A DNA stretch of 64,000 nucleotides from NCBI GenBank assembly GCA_017437045.1, contig JAFSBY010000041.1:1-64000 (forward strand), written 5' to 3'. The position numbers and the translations under genes are program-made. The DNA comes from Alistipes sp. Its GTDB lineage: Bacteria; Bacteroidota; Bacteroidia; Bacteroidales; Rikenellaceae. Under the pieces are notes generated by a model. It was given only the letters and a program-made list of their open reading frames with translations. It had not been told where the DNA came from and did no database searches. Below are positions 52,037 to 62,276 of the stretch, piece after piece. Every line of letters begins with the position of its first letter. Position 1 is the stretch's first letter.

Positions 52037-55000
52037 ATGAAACGACTTTTGATGCTGCTGGCGGCAGCCGTAATTACCGCCCCGACATGGGCCTCGACGC
52101 CCGATTGGGAGAACCACCATGTGTTGCAAATCAACCGCGAGCCGGCGCGCGCCTCGTTTATCCCCTTTGGCGAGGTGAAGGGCGATCGGACGCTGCTGCT
52201 CAATGGTACCTGGCAATTTCGTTGGACGAAGCATCCCGACGAGCGTGTGGTGGATTTCTATCGCACGGACTTTGACGATCGTGCATGGACGGCATTTCCC
52301 GTGCCGGCTAACTGGGAGGTAAACGGATATGGTACACCGATTTACGCCTCGGCGGGCTACGTCTTTAAGATTGATCCGCCGCGGGTGATGGGAACTCCGA
52401 AACAGAAATTTACGACCTTCGAAGAGCGTAACCCCGTGGGGCAGTATCGTCGCTCGTTTACGCTACCCGAGGGGTGGTCGGACGGGCAGACCTTCCTGCG
52501 CTTCGAGGGGGTGATGAGTGCCTTCTATGTTTGGATCAATGGCAAGCAGGTCGGCTACTCGCAGGGGAGCATGGAGCCTTCGGAGTTTAACATCACGACC
52601 TACCTGCAGCCGGGCGAGAACCAAATCGCCGTTGAGGTCTATCGGTATAGCGATGGCTCGTATCTGGAGGATCAGGATTTCTGGCGTTTTGGCGGCATCC
52701 ACCGCGATGTGTTGCTCTACCATACGGGCGATGTACGTTTGACCGATTATGCTGTGCGGACATTGCCCGATGCGGCGTATCGCAACTTTACGTTGCAGAT
52801 CGATCCCGAATTTGCCGTCTATCGGGGCGAGCGAGGCGAGGGATATACCTTCGAGGCTACGCTTACGGATGCCGGTGGTGAGCAGGTCGAGCAGCTTGCA
52901 ATTCCGATTGAGCCGGTGTTGGATCTGAATCATAAGGCAGCCAATATGAATGAGTGGTTCCCGCAGCGCGGCCCGCGTAAGTTGGGACGCATGACGGCCA
53001 CGATCACCGCTCCGCAGCGTTGGACGGCCGAAACGCCTTACCTCTATACGCTGCACCTCGTGCTGAAGAATGCGCAAGGCGAGGTGGTGGAACGCGCCTC
53101 GCAGCGGCTTGGCTTCCGCTCCGTTGAGGTGAAGAATGGGCAGGTGCTCATCAACGGAGAGCCAATCCGTTTTCGTGGTGTGAACCGCCACGAACATGAT
53201 CCGCTGACGGCCCGTGTGATGACCGAGGAGCGGATGTTGCAAGATGTACTGCTGATGAAACGTGCTAATATCAACGCCGTGCGCACGGCCCACTATCCCG
53301 ATGTGCCGCGTTGGTATGAGTTGTGTGATTCGCTGGGCCTCTATGTGATGGATGAGGCTGATATCGAGGAACATGGCCTGCGTGGTACGTTAGCCTCTAC
53401 ACCCGATTGGCATGCCGCCTTCCTGGATCGAGCCGTCCGCATGGCCGAGCGCGATAAGAACTGCACATCGGTGGTCTTTTGGTCGATGGGCAACGAGAGT
53501 GGCTATGGCCCCAATTTTGCCGCCATCTCGGCCTGGTTGCACGATTTTGACCCGACACGTCCGGTGCATTACGAAGGGGCACAGGGTGTTGGCGGCAGTC
53601 CCGATCCGGCAACGGTCGATGTCATCAGCCGTTTCTATCCGCGCGTGAAGGCCGATTACCTGAATCCGGGCATTCCTGAGGGGGCCGATGCCGAGCGTGC
53701 CGAGAATGCCCGCTGGGAGCGTCTGTTGGAGATTGCCGAGCGGGAAAATGATACACGTCCTGTTCTGACGAGCGAATATGCCCACTCGATGGGTAATGCG
53801 CTGGGCAATTTCCAGGAGTATTGGGACGAGATTTACAGCCATCCGCGCATGCTGGGCGGCTTTATCTGGGATTGGTGCGATCAAGGCATCTTACGCACGC
53901 TGCCCGATGGCCGCACACAGATGGCCTATGGTGGCGACTTTGGCGATCAGCCCAATCTGAAAGCCTTCTGCATGAACGGTGTGATCTTTGCCGATCGCAC
54001 GTATGGCCCGAAATACGATGAGGTGAAACGGGTCTATCAGCCGGTCTATTTTGCCCTGAAGGGCTTTGACAGCTCCTGTTTCCGCGTTGCGCTGACCAAC
54101 CATAACCACCACGTCGGATTGGAGCAGTATGGTGGTCGCTACGAGTTGATTGTCGATGGCCGTGCACGTTGCTCGGGCTTCTTTACGATGCCTGATTTGG
54201 CTCCCGGAGCAAGTGGCGAGGTGCATATCCATCCCAACGAGAAGGTGGTGCGCACGATTGATTTTGAACGCCAGGATGTGCGTCTGAATCTTTCGGTCTA
54301 TTTGAAACAGCCGACCGTATGGGCCGAGGCCGGTTTTGAGGTGGCACACGATCAGCTGACCCTGCACGATGCCCAAGTGGCCGTCTCGCAGCGTGCGGTG
54401 AAGCCGACGGGTCGCGTGGCGGCTGTGCAGAGCGATGCGATGGAGCTTCAGGCGGGAAATACGCGCCTTGTGATCGATCGGCAGACGGGACATCTGAAGG
54501 AGTTGACCTATGGTGGTCGCGCCATCTTTGTGGAGGTGGATTCGTTGGCCGGAAATGCCTTTACGGCCTTCCGCGCACCGACCGATAACGATAAATCGTT
54601 TGGCAACTGGCTGGCCAAGGATTGGACGCGCCACGGCATGGCTGCACCGAAGGTTGAGTTGCTGCGCCTTGAGCAGCAGACGGTCGATGAGCGCACGTTG
54701 CGCGTCGAGGTGGAGCAGCGTTATGGCTATGCTGAAGGGGTGATTCGTGTGGCTAATCAGTATACGGTGTATGGCGACGGCACGGTCGATTTCGAACAAC
54801 ATTACGCCTTCGAGGGGACATTGCCCGAGGTGGCTACCTTAGCAACGGTTTGGACGGCAGCCAAACGCTTTGAGACGATAGAGTGGTATGGCTATGGTCC
54901 GATGGAGAGCTATCCGGATCGTTATCGGGCCGCCTCGATCGGACGTTGGTCGGGGATCATTGCAGATCAATATACCCACTATCCGCGTCCGCAAGATTCG

Positions 55001-55297
55001 GGTAACAAGGAGCAGGTCTCCGAGCTCGCGTTGTTGGATGCGCAGGGACGAGGCGTACGCATTACGGCACTCGATCGGCCCTTCTCGGCCAAATATTTGC
55101 CCTATACGGCCGAGCAGCTGGCCACGACGAGCCATGACTGCTTCCTCGAGGAGCATCCGTCGCGCAATTTCCTGACCCTGTCGGCTGCTGTGCTGGGTCT
55201 TGGTAACAGCAGTTGCGGCCCGGGTGTGTTGAAGAAATATGCGATTGATAAGCGCAAGGAGCATACGTTGAAGGTGCGTATTCAGCCCATTCGATAG
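52037..55297 (+). CDS. GH2 beta-galactosidase-like enzyme
   Basis: A 1086-residue secreted GH2 of LacZ architecture (signal peptide ends near TWAS). Sugar-binding jelly roll (PVPANWEVNGYGTPIYASAG), Ig-like domains, TIM barrel with acid/base E487 in WSMGNESGYG and nucleophile E580 in TSEYAHSMGN, then a beta-sandwich and a C-terminal Bgal_small domain (WYGYGPMESYPDR). It starts 3 nt after the GH137-GH2 stop. It would remove a terminal beta-galactosyl or related residue from a pectin side chain; GH2 enzymes in RG-II loci also act on other sugars, so the substrate is open. Confidence 0.88.
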   Translation: MKRLLMLLAAAVITAPTWASTPDWENHHVLQINREPARASFIPFGEVKGDRTLLLNGTWQFRWTKHPDERVVDFYRTDFDDRAWTAFPVPANWEVNGYGTPIYASAGYVFKIDPPRVMGTPKQKFTTFEERNPVGQYRRSFTLPEGWSDGQTFLRFEGVMSAFYVWINGKQVGYSQGSMEPSEFNITTYLQPGENQIAVEVYRYSDGSYLEDQDFWRFGGIHRDVLLYHTGDVRLTDYAVRTLPDAAYRNFTLQIDPEFAVYRGERGEGYTFEATLTDAGGEQVEQLAIPIEPVLDLNHKAANMNEWFPQRGPRKLGRMTATITAPQRWTAETPYLYTLHLVLKNAQGEVVERASQRLGFRSVEVKNGQVLINGEPIRFRGVNRHEHDPLTARVMTEERMLQDVLLMKRANINAVRTAHYPDVPRWYELCDSLGLYVMDEADIEEHGLRGTLASTPDWHAAFLDRAVRMAERDKNCTSVVFWSMGNESGYGPNFAAISAWLHDFDPTRPVHYEGAQGVGGSPDPATVDVISRFYPRVKADYLNPGIPEGADAERAENARWERLLEIAERENDTRPVLTSEYAHSMGNALGNFQEYWDEIYSHPRMLGGFIWDWCDQGILRTLPDGRTQMAYGGDFGDQPNLKAFCMNGVIFADRTYGPKYDEVKRVYQPVYFALKGFDSSCFRVALTNHNHHVGLEQYGGRYELIVDGRARCSGFFTMPDLAPGASGEVHIHPNEKVVRTIDFERQDVRLNLSVYLKQPTVWAEAGFEVAHDQLTLHDAQVAVSQRAVKPTGRVAAVQSDAMELQAGNTRLVIDRQTGHLKELTYGGRAIFVEVDSLAGNAFTAFRAPTDNDKSFGNWLAKDWTRHGMAAPKVELLRLEQQTVDERTLRVEVEQRYGYAEGVIRVANQYTVYGDGTVDFEQHYAFEGTLPEVATLATVWTAAKRFETIEWYGYGPMESYPDRYRAASIGRWSGIIADQYTHYPRPQDSGNKEQVSELALLDAQGRGVRITALDRPFSAKYLPYTAEQLATTSHDCFLEEHPSRNFLTLSAAVLGLGNSSCGPGVLKKYAIDKRKEHTLKVRIQPIR

Positions 55298-55322
55298 CGT
55301 AAACTGAATAGGACTTCAAACG

Positions 55323-55370
55323 AACAAGGGACTGTCGCAACACGTTTGTTGGACAGTCCCTTGTTTGTTG
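55323..55370. terminator. Bidirectional terminator between GH2 and GH28
   Basis: AACAAGGGACTGTC (55323-55336) and GACAGTCCCTTGTT (55352-55365) form a perfect 14-bp stem around a 15-nt loop, followed by TGTTGG on + and TCGTTT on -. It lies in the 87-nt convergent spacer and would serve both genes. Confidence 0.8.
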
Positions 55371-55384
55371 GTTTGAAGGGGTGA

Positions 55385-56782
55385 TTACTCGGCAACCTCT
55401 TCGGGTGCGAGATTCATGGTCACATTCTCGTAGTGGATCGGGTCACACATACCCGAGATCGACTCCTCGGCCTTGACGTTGTTGAAGGTGCAATTCTTCA
55501 GGTAGATCTCGTGGACGTTCGAGAGCGAATCAAGCGCCGTGACACAGACACCGTAGCGGCTCTTCTGGCTGGTCATGTTCTCCAGATAGACATGCTGCAC
55601 GGTGGGGTGGAACTGGGCATCCTTGATCTCCTTCGTGTCATAAATCAGGTTGATCTTCAGGATCGCCTCCTTGCACTCACCGACGGTCACGTTACGTACG
55701 TAGATGTGCTCGATGAGGCCACCGCGACGGCTGTTGGTCTTGATGCGGATGGCACGATCCAGCTGGGGCGAATCCATCGTGCAGTTCTCGACAAAGAGGT
55801 TCTTGTAACCACTGCCGATCTCGCTGCCGATTACCACGCCACCGTGGCCGTTCTTCATCTCGCAGTTGCGGACGATCATGTTCTGGCTCGGAATGTTGAT
55901 CGAACGGGCATCCTCGTCACGACCCGATTTGATGGCGATGCAGTCGTCGCCGGTGTTGAAGAAGCAATCCTCGATCAGCACGTAGTTGCACGATTCGGGG
56001 TCGCAACCGTCGCCGTTCGGGCCGTCGTTGATGAACTTCACGTCGCGTACGGTGATGTTCTCGCAGAATACAGGGTGGAGATTCCAGAAGGGCGAACGGA
56101 TCATCGTAACACCCTCAATCAGAATATTCTTACACTCAAAGGGGCTGACTAACTGCGGACGCATGCCGTAGCCATGACCCAGCAGACGCTCCTCGACGGG
56201 CTTGCCCTGCTCGAGCCACTCCTTGAGCAGCGGACGACCCACCTTCTGCGAGGCGCGACGCTCCGGCTCCCAATCGGTCTCCAGATTCCAGCACATAGCC
56301 CACCAATTCTTCACCGAAGCACCGCCATCGAGCGTGCCGAGACCCGTTACGGCGATGTTCTCCTGGTTGTTGGCGTAGATCATCGGCGAGTAGTTGTAGC
56401 AATCCATGCCCTCCCAGCGGGTGCGTACCATGGGGTAGTGGTCCAGATCGTCCGAGAAGAGGATTGTAGCCCCCTCTTCGAGGTGCAGATCGACATTCGA
56501 GAGTAGCGTGATGGCGCCCGAAAGCCACTGGCCGGCCGGAACAATGACATGGCCACCGCCCTCGGCGTTGCAGGCCTGAATGGCGGCATTGATTGCCTCG
56601 TGGCAGGCCACCTCGGGCTGTGCACCGAAGTCGCGGATGTCAAAATTGCGATCGGGGAAGGTTGGAGCGACGATCTTGGCCTCGATCTGCGGATAGAGCT
56701 CGCTCCAAGCTTTGTCAGCCGGCGAGGTGCAGGCCACACACGCCAATGCGGCCAGGGGCAGGAAAAGATGAGGAATTTTCAT
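55385..56782 (-). CDS. GH28 polygalacturonase / alpha-galacturonidase lipoprotein
   Basis: A 465-residue right-handed beta-helix enzyme with a lipobox CVAC (Cys18). All GH28 motifs are present: GPNGDGCDPES (D258, D261), NTGDDCIAIKSG (D279, D280), NGHGGVVIGSE (H313) and RAIRIKTN (R346, K348). It hydrolyses alpha-1,4-linked galacturonic acid, here probably exo-acting on short oligosaccharides; the GDGCDPES form is common in exo-type bacterial members. It is the only - strand gene in the 39-64 kb half and diverges from fucI. Confidence 0.93.
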   Translation of the reverse strand: MKIPHLFLPLAALACVACTSPADKAWSELYPQIEAKIVAPTFPDRNFDIRDFGAQPEVACHEAINAAIQACNAEGGGHVIVPAGQWLSGAITLLSNVDLHLEEGATILFSDDLDHYPMVRTRWEGMDCYNYSPMIYANNQENIAVTGLGTLDGGASVKNWWAMCWNLETDWEPERRASQKVGRPLLKEWLEQGKPVEERLLGHGYGMRPQLVSPFECKNILIEGVTMIRSPFWNLHPVFCENITVRDVKFINDGPNGDGCDPESCNYVLIEDCFFNTGDDCIAIKSGRDEDARSINIPSQNMIVRNCEMKNGHGGVVIGSEIGSGYKNLFVENCTMDSPQLDRAIRIKTNSRRGGLIEHIYVRNVTVGECKEAILKINLIYDTKEIKDAQFHPTVQHVYLENMTSQKSRYGVCVTALDSLSNVHEIYLKNCTFNNVKAEESISGMCDPIHYENVTMNLAPEEVAE

Positions 56783-56891
56783 GAATAATGGTAGGTTAGT
56801 GTAAAAAATGAAATGAAATTTTGTGAAAAAAAATATTTTGATTACTTTTGTTAGCTGGGGTGTTAAATCGTTTTAGATTTGCCGCTCTTTG

Positions 56892-56921
56892 CAAAGTTAG
56901 CCAAAAAAAGCGAAATTCAAA
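56892..56921 (-). promoter_or_regulatory. Promoter of the GH28 gene
   Basis: On the - strand TAACTTTG (56899-56892) matches the -7 box, with TTTG (56921-56918) 18 nt upstream. Transcription would start near 56886, about 100 nt before the ATG. For the divergent fucI gene the best + candidate is TAGATTTG at 56874-56881, with TTTG 23 nt upstream, which is a looser fit. Confidence 0.6.
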
Positions 56922-56951
56922 CAAGAACCATAAACTAATACGAAAAACAGT

Positions 56952-58724
56952 ATGAAAAACTATCCCAAAATTGGTATTCGTCCTGTGATCGACGGCCGCC
57001 GTCGCGGTATCCGCGAGTCGTTGGAGCAGAAGACGATGGGCATGGCCGAGGCTGTGGCCAAGTTCTATGCCGAGCATTTGTGCTATGCTGACGGTACGCC
57101 CGTGCAGTGTGTGATCGCCGACACGACGATCGGTGGTGTGGCAGAGGCTGCTGCTTGTGCCGATAAGTTCCGTGACAACAACGTAGGTGCCGTTTTGTCG
57201 GTAACGCCCTGCTGGTGCTATGGTACGGAGACGATCGATATGGATCCGCTCATGCCGAAGGCTATCTGGGGTTTCAATGGTACGGAGCGTCCGGGTGCTG
57301 TGTATTTGGCTGCTGCGCTGGCTGCCCACACGCAGAAGGGTCTGCCCGCATTTGGCATCTATGGCCGTGATGTGCAGGATCTGGAGGATATGTCGATTCC
57401 GGAGGATGTGCAGGAGAAGCTTTTGCTCTTCGGTCGTGCCGCTGTAGCGCTGATGCAGATGAAGGGTAAGGCTTACCTCTCGATCGGTTCGGTTTCGATG
57501 GGTATTGCCGGTTCGACCTGTAACCCCGACTTCTTCCAGGAGTACCTGGGCATGCGCAACGAGTTCGTCGATTGTACGGAGCTGCTGCGCCGCATGGATC
57601 AGGGCATCTATGACAAGGAGGAGTTCGAGAAGGCAATGGCTTGGGTTGAGAAGTATTGCAAGCCCAACGAGGGTCAGGATTGGAACCGCGAGGATCTGGT
57701 TTACGACCGCGAGCAGAAGGATAAGAACTGGGAGTTCGTCGTGAAGATGATGCTCATCATGCGCGACCTGATGATCGGCAACGAGAAGCTCACCGAGATG
57801 GGCTTCGAGGAGGAGGGCTGCGGCCATAACGCTATTGCCGGTGGTTTCCAGGGTCAGCGTCAGTGGACCGACTGGCAGCCCAACGGCGACTTCGCCGAGG
57901 CAATGCTCAACACGTCGTTCGACTGGAACGGTATCCGTGAGCCGTTTGCATTTGCTACCGAAAACGATACGCTCAACGGTGCTTCGATGCTGCTGATGAA
58001 GCTCCTTACGAACCGTGCACAGATGTTCGCCGATGTGCGTACGTTCTGGTCGCCCGAGGCTGTAGAGCGCGTAACGGGTATGAAGCTCGAGGGTAAGGCT
58101 GCCGGTGGTATTATCCACCTGATCAACTCGGGTGCTTGTACGCTCGATGCGACGGGTCAGCAGTCGGATGAGAACGGCAACCCGATCATGAAGCCCTTCT
58201 GGGAGATCACCGAGGAGGAGAAGGAGAAGTGTCTGGAGGCTACGACGTGGTTCCCCGCAGACCGCGGTTACTTCCGTGGAGGCGGTTACTCGTCGCACTT
58301 CCTTACGCGCGGTGAGATGCCGATGACCATGTGCCGTCTGAATCTGGTGAAGGGTCTGGGCCCCGTGATGCAGATTGCCGAGGGTTGGGCAGTGGATACC
58401 GATCCGCACATCTTCGAGGTGATTAACAAGCGTACGGACCGCACGTGGCCGACGACGTGGTTTGCTCCGCGTCTGACCGGCGAGGGTGCTTTCCGTGATG
58501 TTTACTCGGTGATGAACAACTGGGGTGCCAACCACGGTGCGATCAGCTATGGCCACATCGGTGCCGAGATCATCACGCTCTGCTCGATGCTGCGTATTCC
58601 GGTTTGCATGCACAACGTGGCCTCGGAGAAGATCTTCCGTCCGTCGGCCTGGGCATCGTTCGGTATGGATCCCGAGGGCTCGGATTACCGTGCTTGCGAG
58701 ACCTACGGTCCGGTGTATAAGTAG
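56952..58724 (+). CDS. fucI: L-fucose isomerase
   Basis: A 590-residue cytoplasmic isomerase that converts L-fucose to L-fuculose (also D-arabinose to D-ribulose). The length is within one or two residues of E. coli FucI. Family motifs are [65 protein letters not shown] and [20 protein letters not shown], which carries the metal-binding Glu and Asp. Fucose and 2-O-methylfucose are RG-II sugars, so this gene would process a released monosaccharide. No fucK, fucA or fucP is next to it. Confidence 0.95.
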   Translation: MKNYPKIGIRPVIDGRRRGIRESLEQKTMGMAEAVAKFYAEHLCYADGTPVQCVIADTTIGGVAEAAACADKFRDNNVGAVLSVTPCWCYGTETIDMDPLMPKAIWGFNGTERPGAVYLAAALAAHTQKGLPAFGIYGRDVQDLEDMSIPEDVQEKLLLFGRAAVALMQMKGKAYLSIGSVSMGIAGSTCNPDFFQEYLGMRNEFVDCTELLRRMDQGIYDKEEFEKAMAWVEKYCKPNEGQDWNREDLVYDREQKDKNWEFVVKMMLIMRDLMIGNEKLTEMGFEEEGCGHNAIAGGFQGQRQWTDWQPNGDFAEAMLNTSFDWNGIREPFAFATENDTLNGASMLLMKLLTNRAQMFADVRTFWSPEAVERVTGMKLEGKAAGGIIHLINSGACTLDATGQQSDENGNPIMKPFWEITEEEKEKCLEATTWFPADRGYFRGGGYSSHFLTRGEMPMTMCRLNLVKGLGPVMQIAEGWAVDTDPHIFEVINKRTDRTWPTTWFAPRLTGEGAFRDVYSVMNNWGANHGAISYGHIGAEIITLCSMLRIPVCMHNVASEKIFRPSAWASFGMDPEGSDYRACETYGPVYK

Positions 58725-58749
58725 TAGTTAGCATTTCAGTTGAAGTCGT

Positions 58750-58853
58750 CTGATTAGGTGATTTTTGCGTCTTGCTCGCCCTGGAGGGGCTCGTTTATGG
58801 GTCAATAAACACACCTTCTCGGGTCTTGTGAGCCTTGAGAATTCCGCTAGTCA
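58750..58853. repeat. Structured intergenic repeat, copy 2 (diverged)
   Basis: The same order of motifs as at 41478-41582: outer arms CTGATTAGGTGA / TCCGCTAGTCA (with G-T pairs), GCGTCTTGCTCGCCC, a small hairpin GTTTAT-GGGTCA-ATAAAC and AGCCTTGAGAATTC. Bases in the stems differ from copy 1, yet pairing is kept, which suggests a conserved structure. Confidence 0.6.
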
Positions 58854-58871
58854 TACGCTTCCCGATCACAA

Positions 58872-58915
58872 GGGGCTGTCCAACAATGATTGTCGGACAG
58901 CCCCAATTTTTTGTT
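58872..58915 (+). terminator. Intrinsic terminator after fucI
   Basis: GGGGCTGTCC (58872-58881) pairs with GGACAGCCCC (58895-58904). The inner ACAAT-G-ATTGT extends the stem. AATTTTTTGTTTTT follows. It is a strong terminator for the fucI transcript and sits about 45 nt before the next promoter. Confidence 0.9.
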
Positions 58916-58947
58916 TTTGGTAAAAGCATAGCTTTTCTTGCCTTTCG

Positions 58948-58979
58948 TTTGGCATTGTCGTGGGCTTTTCGTATATTTG
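58948..58979 (+). promoter_or_regulatory. Promoter of the GH106-SASA-DUF5703 operon
   Basis: TTTG (58948-58951), 20 nt spacing and TATATTTG (58972-58979) match the Bacteroidota consensus on both boxes. The start would be near 58985, about 18 nt before the GH106 ATG at 59003. Confidence 0.82.
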
Positions 58980-59002
58980 TAAAATACCGAAGGACTACAC
59001 TT

Positions 59003-62000
59003 ATGAACTCCGTTATACGCAAAATTGCAGGTTTGATGCTCCTGCTTGGCTGTACGCTCTCGGCTGCGGCGCAATCGTTGGAAGAGGCTTTCCGAGCCCC
59101 GTCGGGTGATGCCAAACCCTGGACGTTGTGGTATTGGATGTATGGCGCAGTCTCGGATGAGGCGGTGCGAGCCGATTTGGAGGCTATGTCGCAAGCCGGA
59201 TTGGGCGGTGCCTATCTGGTGACGATCCGTTCGAGCGACGATCCGCGTGGCGGGGAGTATCGTGGTGATTCGGATCAGCTGACCGAGAATTGGTGGAAGC
59301 GTGTGCATACGGCCATTGCGGAGGCCGATCGACTGGGGCTGCAGTTGGGTGTGCATATCTCGGACGGCTTTGCGCTGGCCGGAGGTCCCTGGATCGCACC
59401 CGAGGAGTCGATGCAAAAGGTGGTCTTCTCGAATACGTATCTGCAGGAGGGTGGTCGCGTGGAATTGACCCTGCCCAAACCGGCCCATTACGAGGACTAT
59501 TACGAGGATATTGCTCTCTTTGCACTGCCCTATGAGGGCTATGTCGGGCCTTCGTGTGAGCCTTCGGTGCGTTGCGAGAACTTAGATCCGCAGGCGACCG
59601 AAAAGCAGCGCGTCTCGATCGACGAGAAGGGGGTAATTCGTGCCGGAGCACCCTGCCGATTGCTCTATACCTTCCCCGAAGAGGTGGAGGTGCGCCATGT
59701 TGAGATCATCCTCTCGGGCAATAATTACCAGGCCCATCGCCTGACGATGCTGGCCAAAGGGGCGGATGGGGCCTATCATTTGGTGTCGCAACTCGAACCG
59801 GCCCGCCATGGTTGGCAGAATACCGATTTCCAATCGACCCACGCTGTTCCGGTGACGAAGAGCCGCGAATTTGCCTTCGAATGGACACCCGCAGGCAGTG
59901 AGCCCGGATCGGAGGATCTGGATGCAGCCAAGTGGAAGCCCAATCTGAAGATCAAGGAGATTCGCTTTGGGGTTGAGCCGCGTATCCACCAATGGGAGGG
60001 TAAAGCCGGTTATGTGTGGCGCGTAGCAGCTTCGACGGGCGATCGCGTGGCCACGTCCGACTGCTATGCCATGGATCAGGTCATCTGCCTGACCGATAGT
60101 CTGGAGGGCGATCAGCTGCGTTGTACGTTGCCCGAGGGCCATTGGCGACTGTTGCGCATGGGGCACACCTCGACGGGCCATACGAATGCCACGGGAGGTG
60201 CCGGTCGCGGTCTGGAGTGTGATAAATTCAGCCGTGAGGCGGTCTCAGAGCAGATTGATAATTGGTTTGGTAGGGTGTATGAGTCGGTGGATCGCGCCGT
60301 GGCCGAGCGAGTGCTGAAGGTGCTCTATGTCGATAGCTGGGAGTGTGGTTCGCAGAATTGGAGCAAGCATTTTGCGGCCGAATTTAAGGCACGACGGGGC
60401 TATGACCTGACCCCCTGGATGCCGCTCTATGCCGGAGTGCCGATGGTCTCGGTGGAGGATTCGGAGCGCGTATTGCGCGATATTCGCACGACGATCGGTG
60501 AGTTGATTCACGATGTCTTCTTCGATGTGTTGGCGGCGAAGGCCGATCATTATGGTTGTCGCTTTACGGCCGAGAGTGTGGCCCCGACAATGGTTAGTGA
60601 TGGTATGTATCACTACGATAAGGTCGATCTGCCGATGGGTGAGTTTTGGCTCGACAGCCCCACGCACGACAAACCGAATGATATGTTGGATGCCATCAGT
60701 GGCGGCCATGTCTATGGAAAGCGGATCATCTCGGCCGAAGGTTTTACCGAGGTGCGAGGCGTGTGGAACGAGACTCCGGCGATGCTCAAACCGGTCTTGG
60801 ACCGCAACTATGCGCTGGGCTTGAATCGCTTGGTGTACCACGTAATGACTCATAATCCCTGGATGGATCGTCGTCCGGGCATGACGCTCGACGGCATTGG
60901 CCTCTTCTTCCAGCGCGACAACAGTTGGTGGGAGCATGGCGCTTCGGCCTTGAGCAGTTATGCGGCACGAGCCCAGACGCTGTTGCAATATGGTACTCCG
61001 GTGGTGGATTTGGCGGTCTTTACGGGTGAGGAGATGCCGCGTCGCTCGATCCTGCCCGATCGGTTGGTGCCGACGTTGCCCGGTGTGTTTGGCGAGGAGC
61101 GGGTCGAGAGCGAGCGGCTGCGCCTGAAAAACGAGGGGCAACCGCTGCGTGTTAAGCCGGTGGGCGTAACCCATTCGGCCAATATGGCCGATCCGGAGGA
61201 TTGGATCAACCCGCTGCGGGGCTATGCCTACGACTCGTTCAACCGCGACGCCTTGTTGCGTTTGGCCAAGGTCGAGGATGGGCGGATGGTGCTGCCCGGA
61301 GGGGCTTCGTATCGTGTCTTTGTGGTACCCGAGCCACGTCCGTTGAATCCCGAGCGTCCGATGAGCGAAGCGGTGCGCGCCAAGATCGAAGAGCTGCGCC
61401 AGGGAGGCGTTGTGGTGGTCGATACCCCCTATACGGAGGCCGATTTTGCGGCCTATGACCTGCCGCGCGATGTGGAGGTACCCGCGCAGATTGCTTGGGC
61501 GCATCGTCGCTCGGAGCAGGAGCATACCGATATCTATTTCTTGGCCAATCAAACCCCCGAGCGGCGATCGTTCACCGCTTCGCTGCGGGTAGCCGGTCGT
61601 ATTCCCGAGTTGTGGGATGCCGAGAAGGGGACGATCTGCGATGCCGCCTCGTGGCGCGTGGCAGAAGGCCGTACGGAGGTTGATGTGGTGTTGGATGCCT
61701 ATGCCTCGATCTTCGTTGTGCTGCGTCGGGAGGGTACTCCGACCGCACAGCAACAGCCGCAAGAGGCGGTGCAACCCCTGGAGACCGCTTCGTGGCAGGT
61801 GAGCTTCGATCGGCATGCCGACGGCGTGTTGGAGGTGGAGAGCCCGGCACTCTTTGACTGGGCGCAGAGCGAGCAGGAGCAGATCCGCTACTTCTCGGGT
61901 ACGGCAACCTATCGCACGACGTTCCGCTATCGTAGAAAGGGCGAGCGTGTGGTGCTGCGTCTGGGCGATGTGCGCGATGTGGCAGCCGTGACGGTCAATG

Positions 62001-62248
62001 GCGTAGCGTGTGGTGTGGCGTGGACAGCCCCCTATGAGGTGGAGATCACCGAGGCCCTCCGTCGGGGTGAAAACCGATTGGAGATTCGCCTCTCGAACAG
62101 TTGGGCCAATGCTATCTTGGGTATGGACGAGGGTAAGGCTCCCTATAGCGGTATTTGGACCAATGCCCGCTACCGCACGAAGAACCAACAGCTGATTCCG
62201 GCCGGTCTGCTTGGCCCGCTGGAGTTGGTCACCAGCCAGCAAGAATAG
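59003..62248 (+). CDS. GH106 alpha-L-rhamnosidase
   Basis: A 1081-residue secreted enzyme. The start at 59003 is chosen because it gives a signal peptide (KIAGLMLLLGCTLSAAAQ) directly downstream of a good promoter; longer in-frame readings from 58835 run through that promoter and a terminator. The GH106 opening FRAPSGDAKPWTLWYWMYG and the barrel motifs YVDSWECGSQNW, RRGYDLTPWMP and FTAESVAPTMVSDG are diagnostic. The C-terminal beta-sandwich (RLSNSWANAILGMDEGKAPY) closes the protein. It releases L-rhamnose by inversion, and two GH106 enzymes act on RG-II in B. thetaiotaomicron. Confidence 0.92.
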   Translation: MNSVIRKIAGLMLLLGCTLSAAAQSLEEAFRAPSGDAKPWTLWYWMYGAVSDEAVRADLEAMSQAGLGGAYLVTIRSSDDPRGGEYRGDSDQLTENWWKRVHTAIAEADRLGLQLGVHISDGFALAGGPWIAPEESMQKVVFSNTYLQEGGRVELTLPKPAHYEDYYEDIALFALPYEGYVGPSCEPSVRCENLDPQATEKQRVSIDEKGVIRAGAPCRLLYTFPEEVEVRHVEIILSGNNYQAHRLTMLAKGADGAYHLVSQLEPARHGWQNTDFQSTHAVPVTKSREFAFEWTPAGSEPGSEDLDAAKWKPNLKIKEIRFGVEPRIHQWEGKAGYVWRVAASTGDRVATSDCYAMDQVICLTDSLEGDQLRCTLPEGHWRLLRMGHTSTGHTNATGGAGRGLECDKFSREAVSEQIDNWFGRVYESVDRAVAERVLKVLYVDSWECGSQNWSKHFAAEFKARRGYDLTPWMPLYAGVPMVSVEDSERVLRDIRTTIGELIHDVFFDVLAAKADHYGCRFTAESVAPTMVSDGMYHYDKVDLPMGEFWLDSPTHDKPNDMLDAISGGHVYGKRIISAEGFTEVRGVWNETPAMLKPVLDRNYALGLNRLVYHVMTHNPWMDRRPGMTLDGIGLFFQRDNSWWEHGASALSSYAARAQTLLQYGTPVVDLAVFTGEEMPRRSILPDRLVPTLPGVFGEERVESERLRLKNEGQPLRVKPVGVTHSANMADPEDWINPLRGYAYDSFNRDALLRLAKVEDGRMVLPGGASYRVFVVPEPRPLNPERPMSEAVRAKIEELRQGGVVVVDTPYTEADFAAYDLPRDVEVPAQIAWAHRRSEQEHTDIYFLANQTPERRSFTASLRVAGRIPELWDAEKGTICDAASWRVAEGRTEVDVVLDAYASIFVVLRREGTPTAQQQPQEAVQPLETASWQVSFDRHADGVLEVESPALFDWAQSEQEQIRYFSGTATYRTTFRYRRKGERVVLRLGDVRDVAAVTVNGVACGVAWTAPYEVEITEALRRGENRLEIRLSNSWANAILGMDEGKAPYSGIWTNARYRTKNQQLIPAGLLGPLELVTSQQE

Positions 62249-62276
62249 ACGAAAAAAAGAATAATAACCTACAACG

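Noticed and set aside
58835-59002. Longer N-terminus for the GH106 protein
   Set aside because: The extra 56 codons cross an intrinsic terminator and the promoter at 58948-58979. The ATG at 59003 gives a proper signal peptide.
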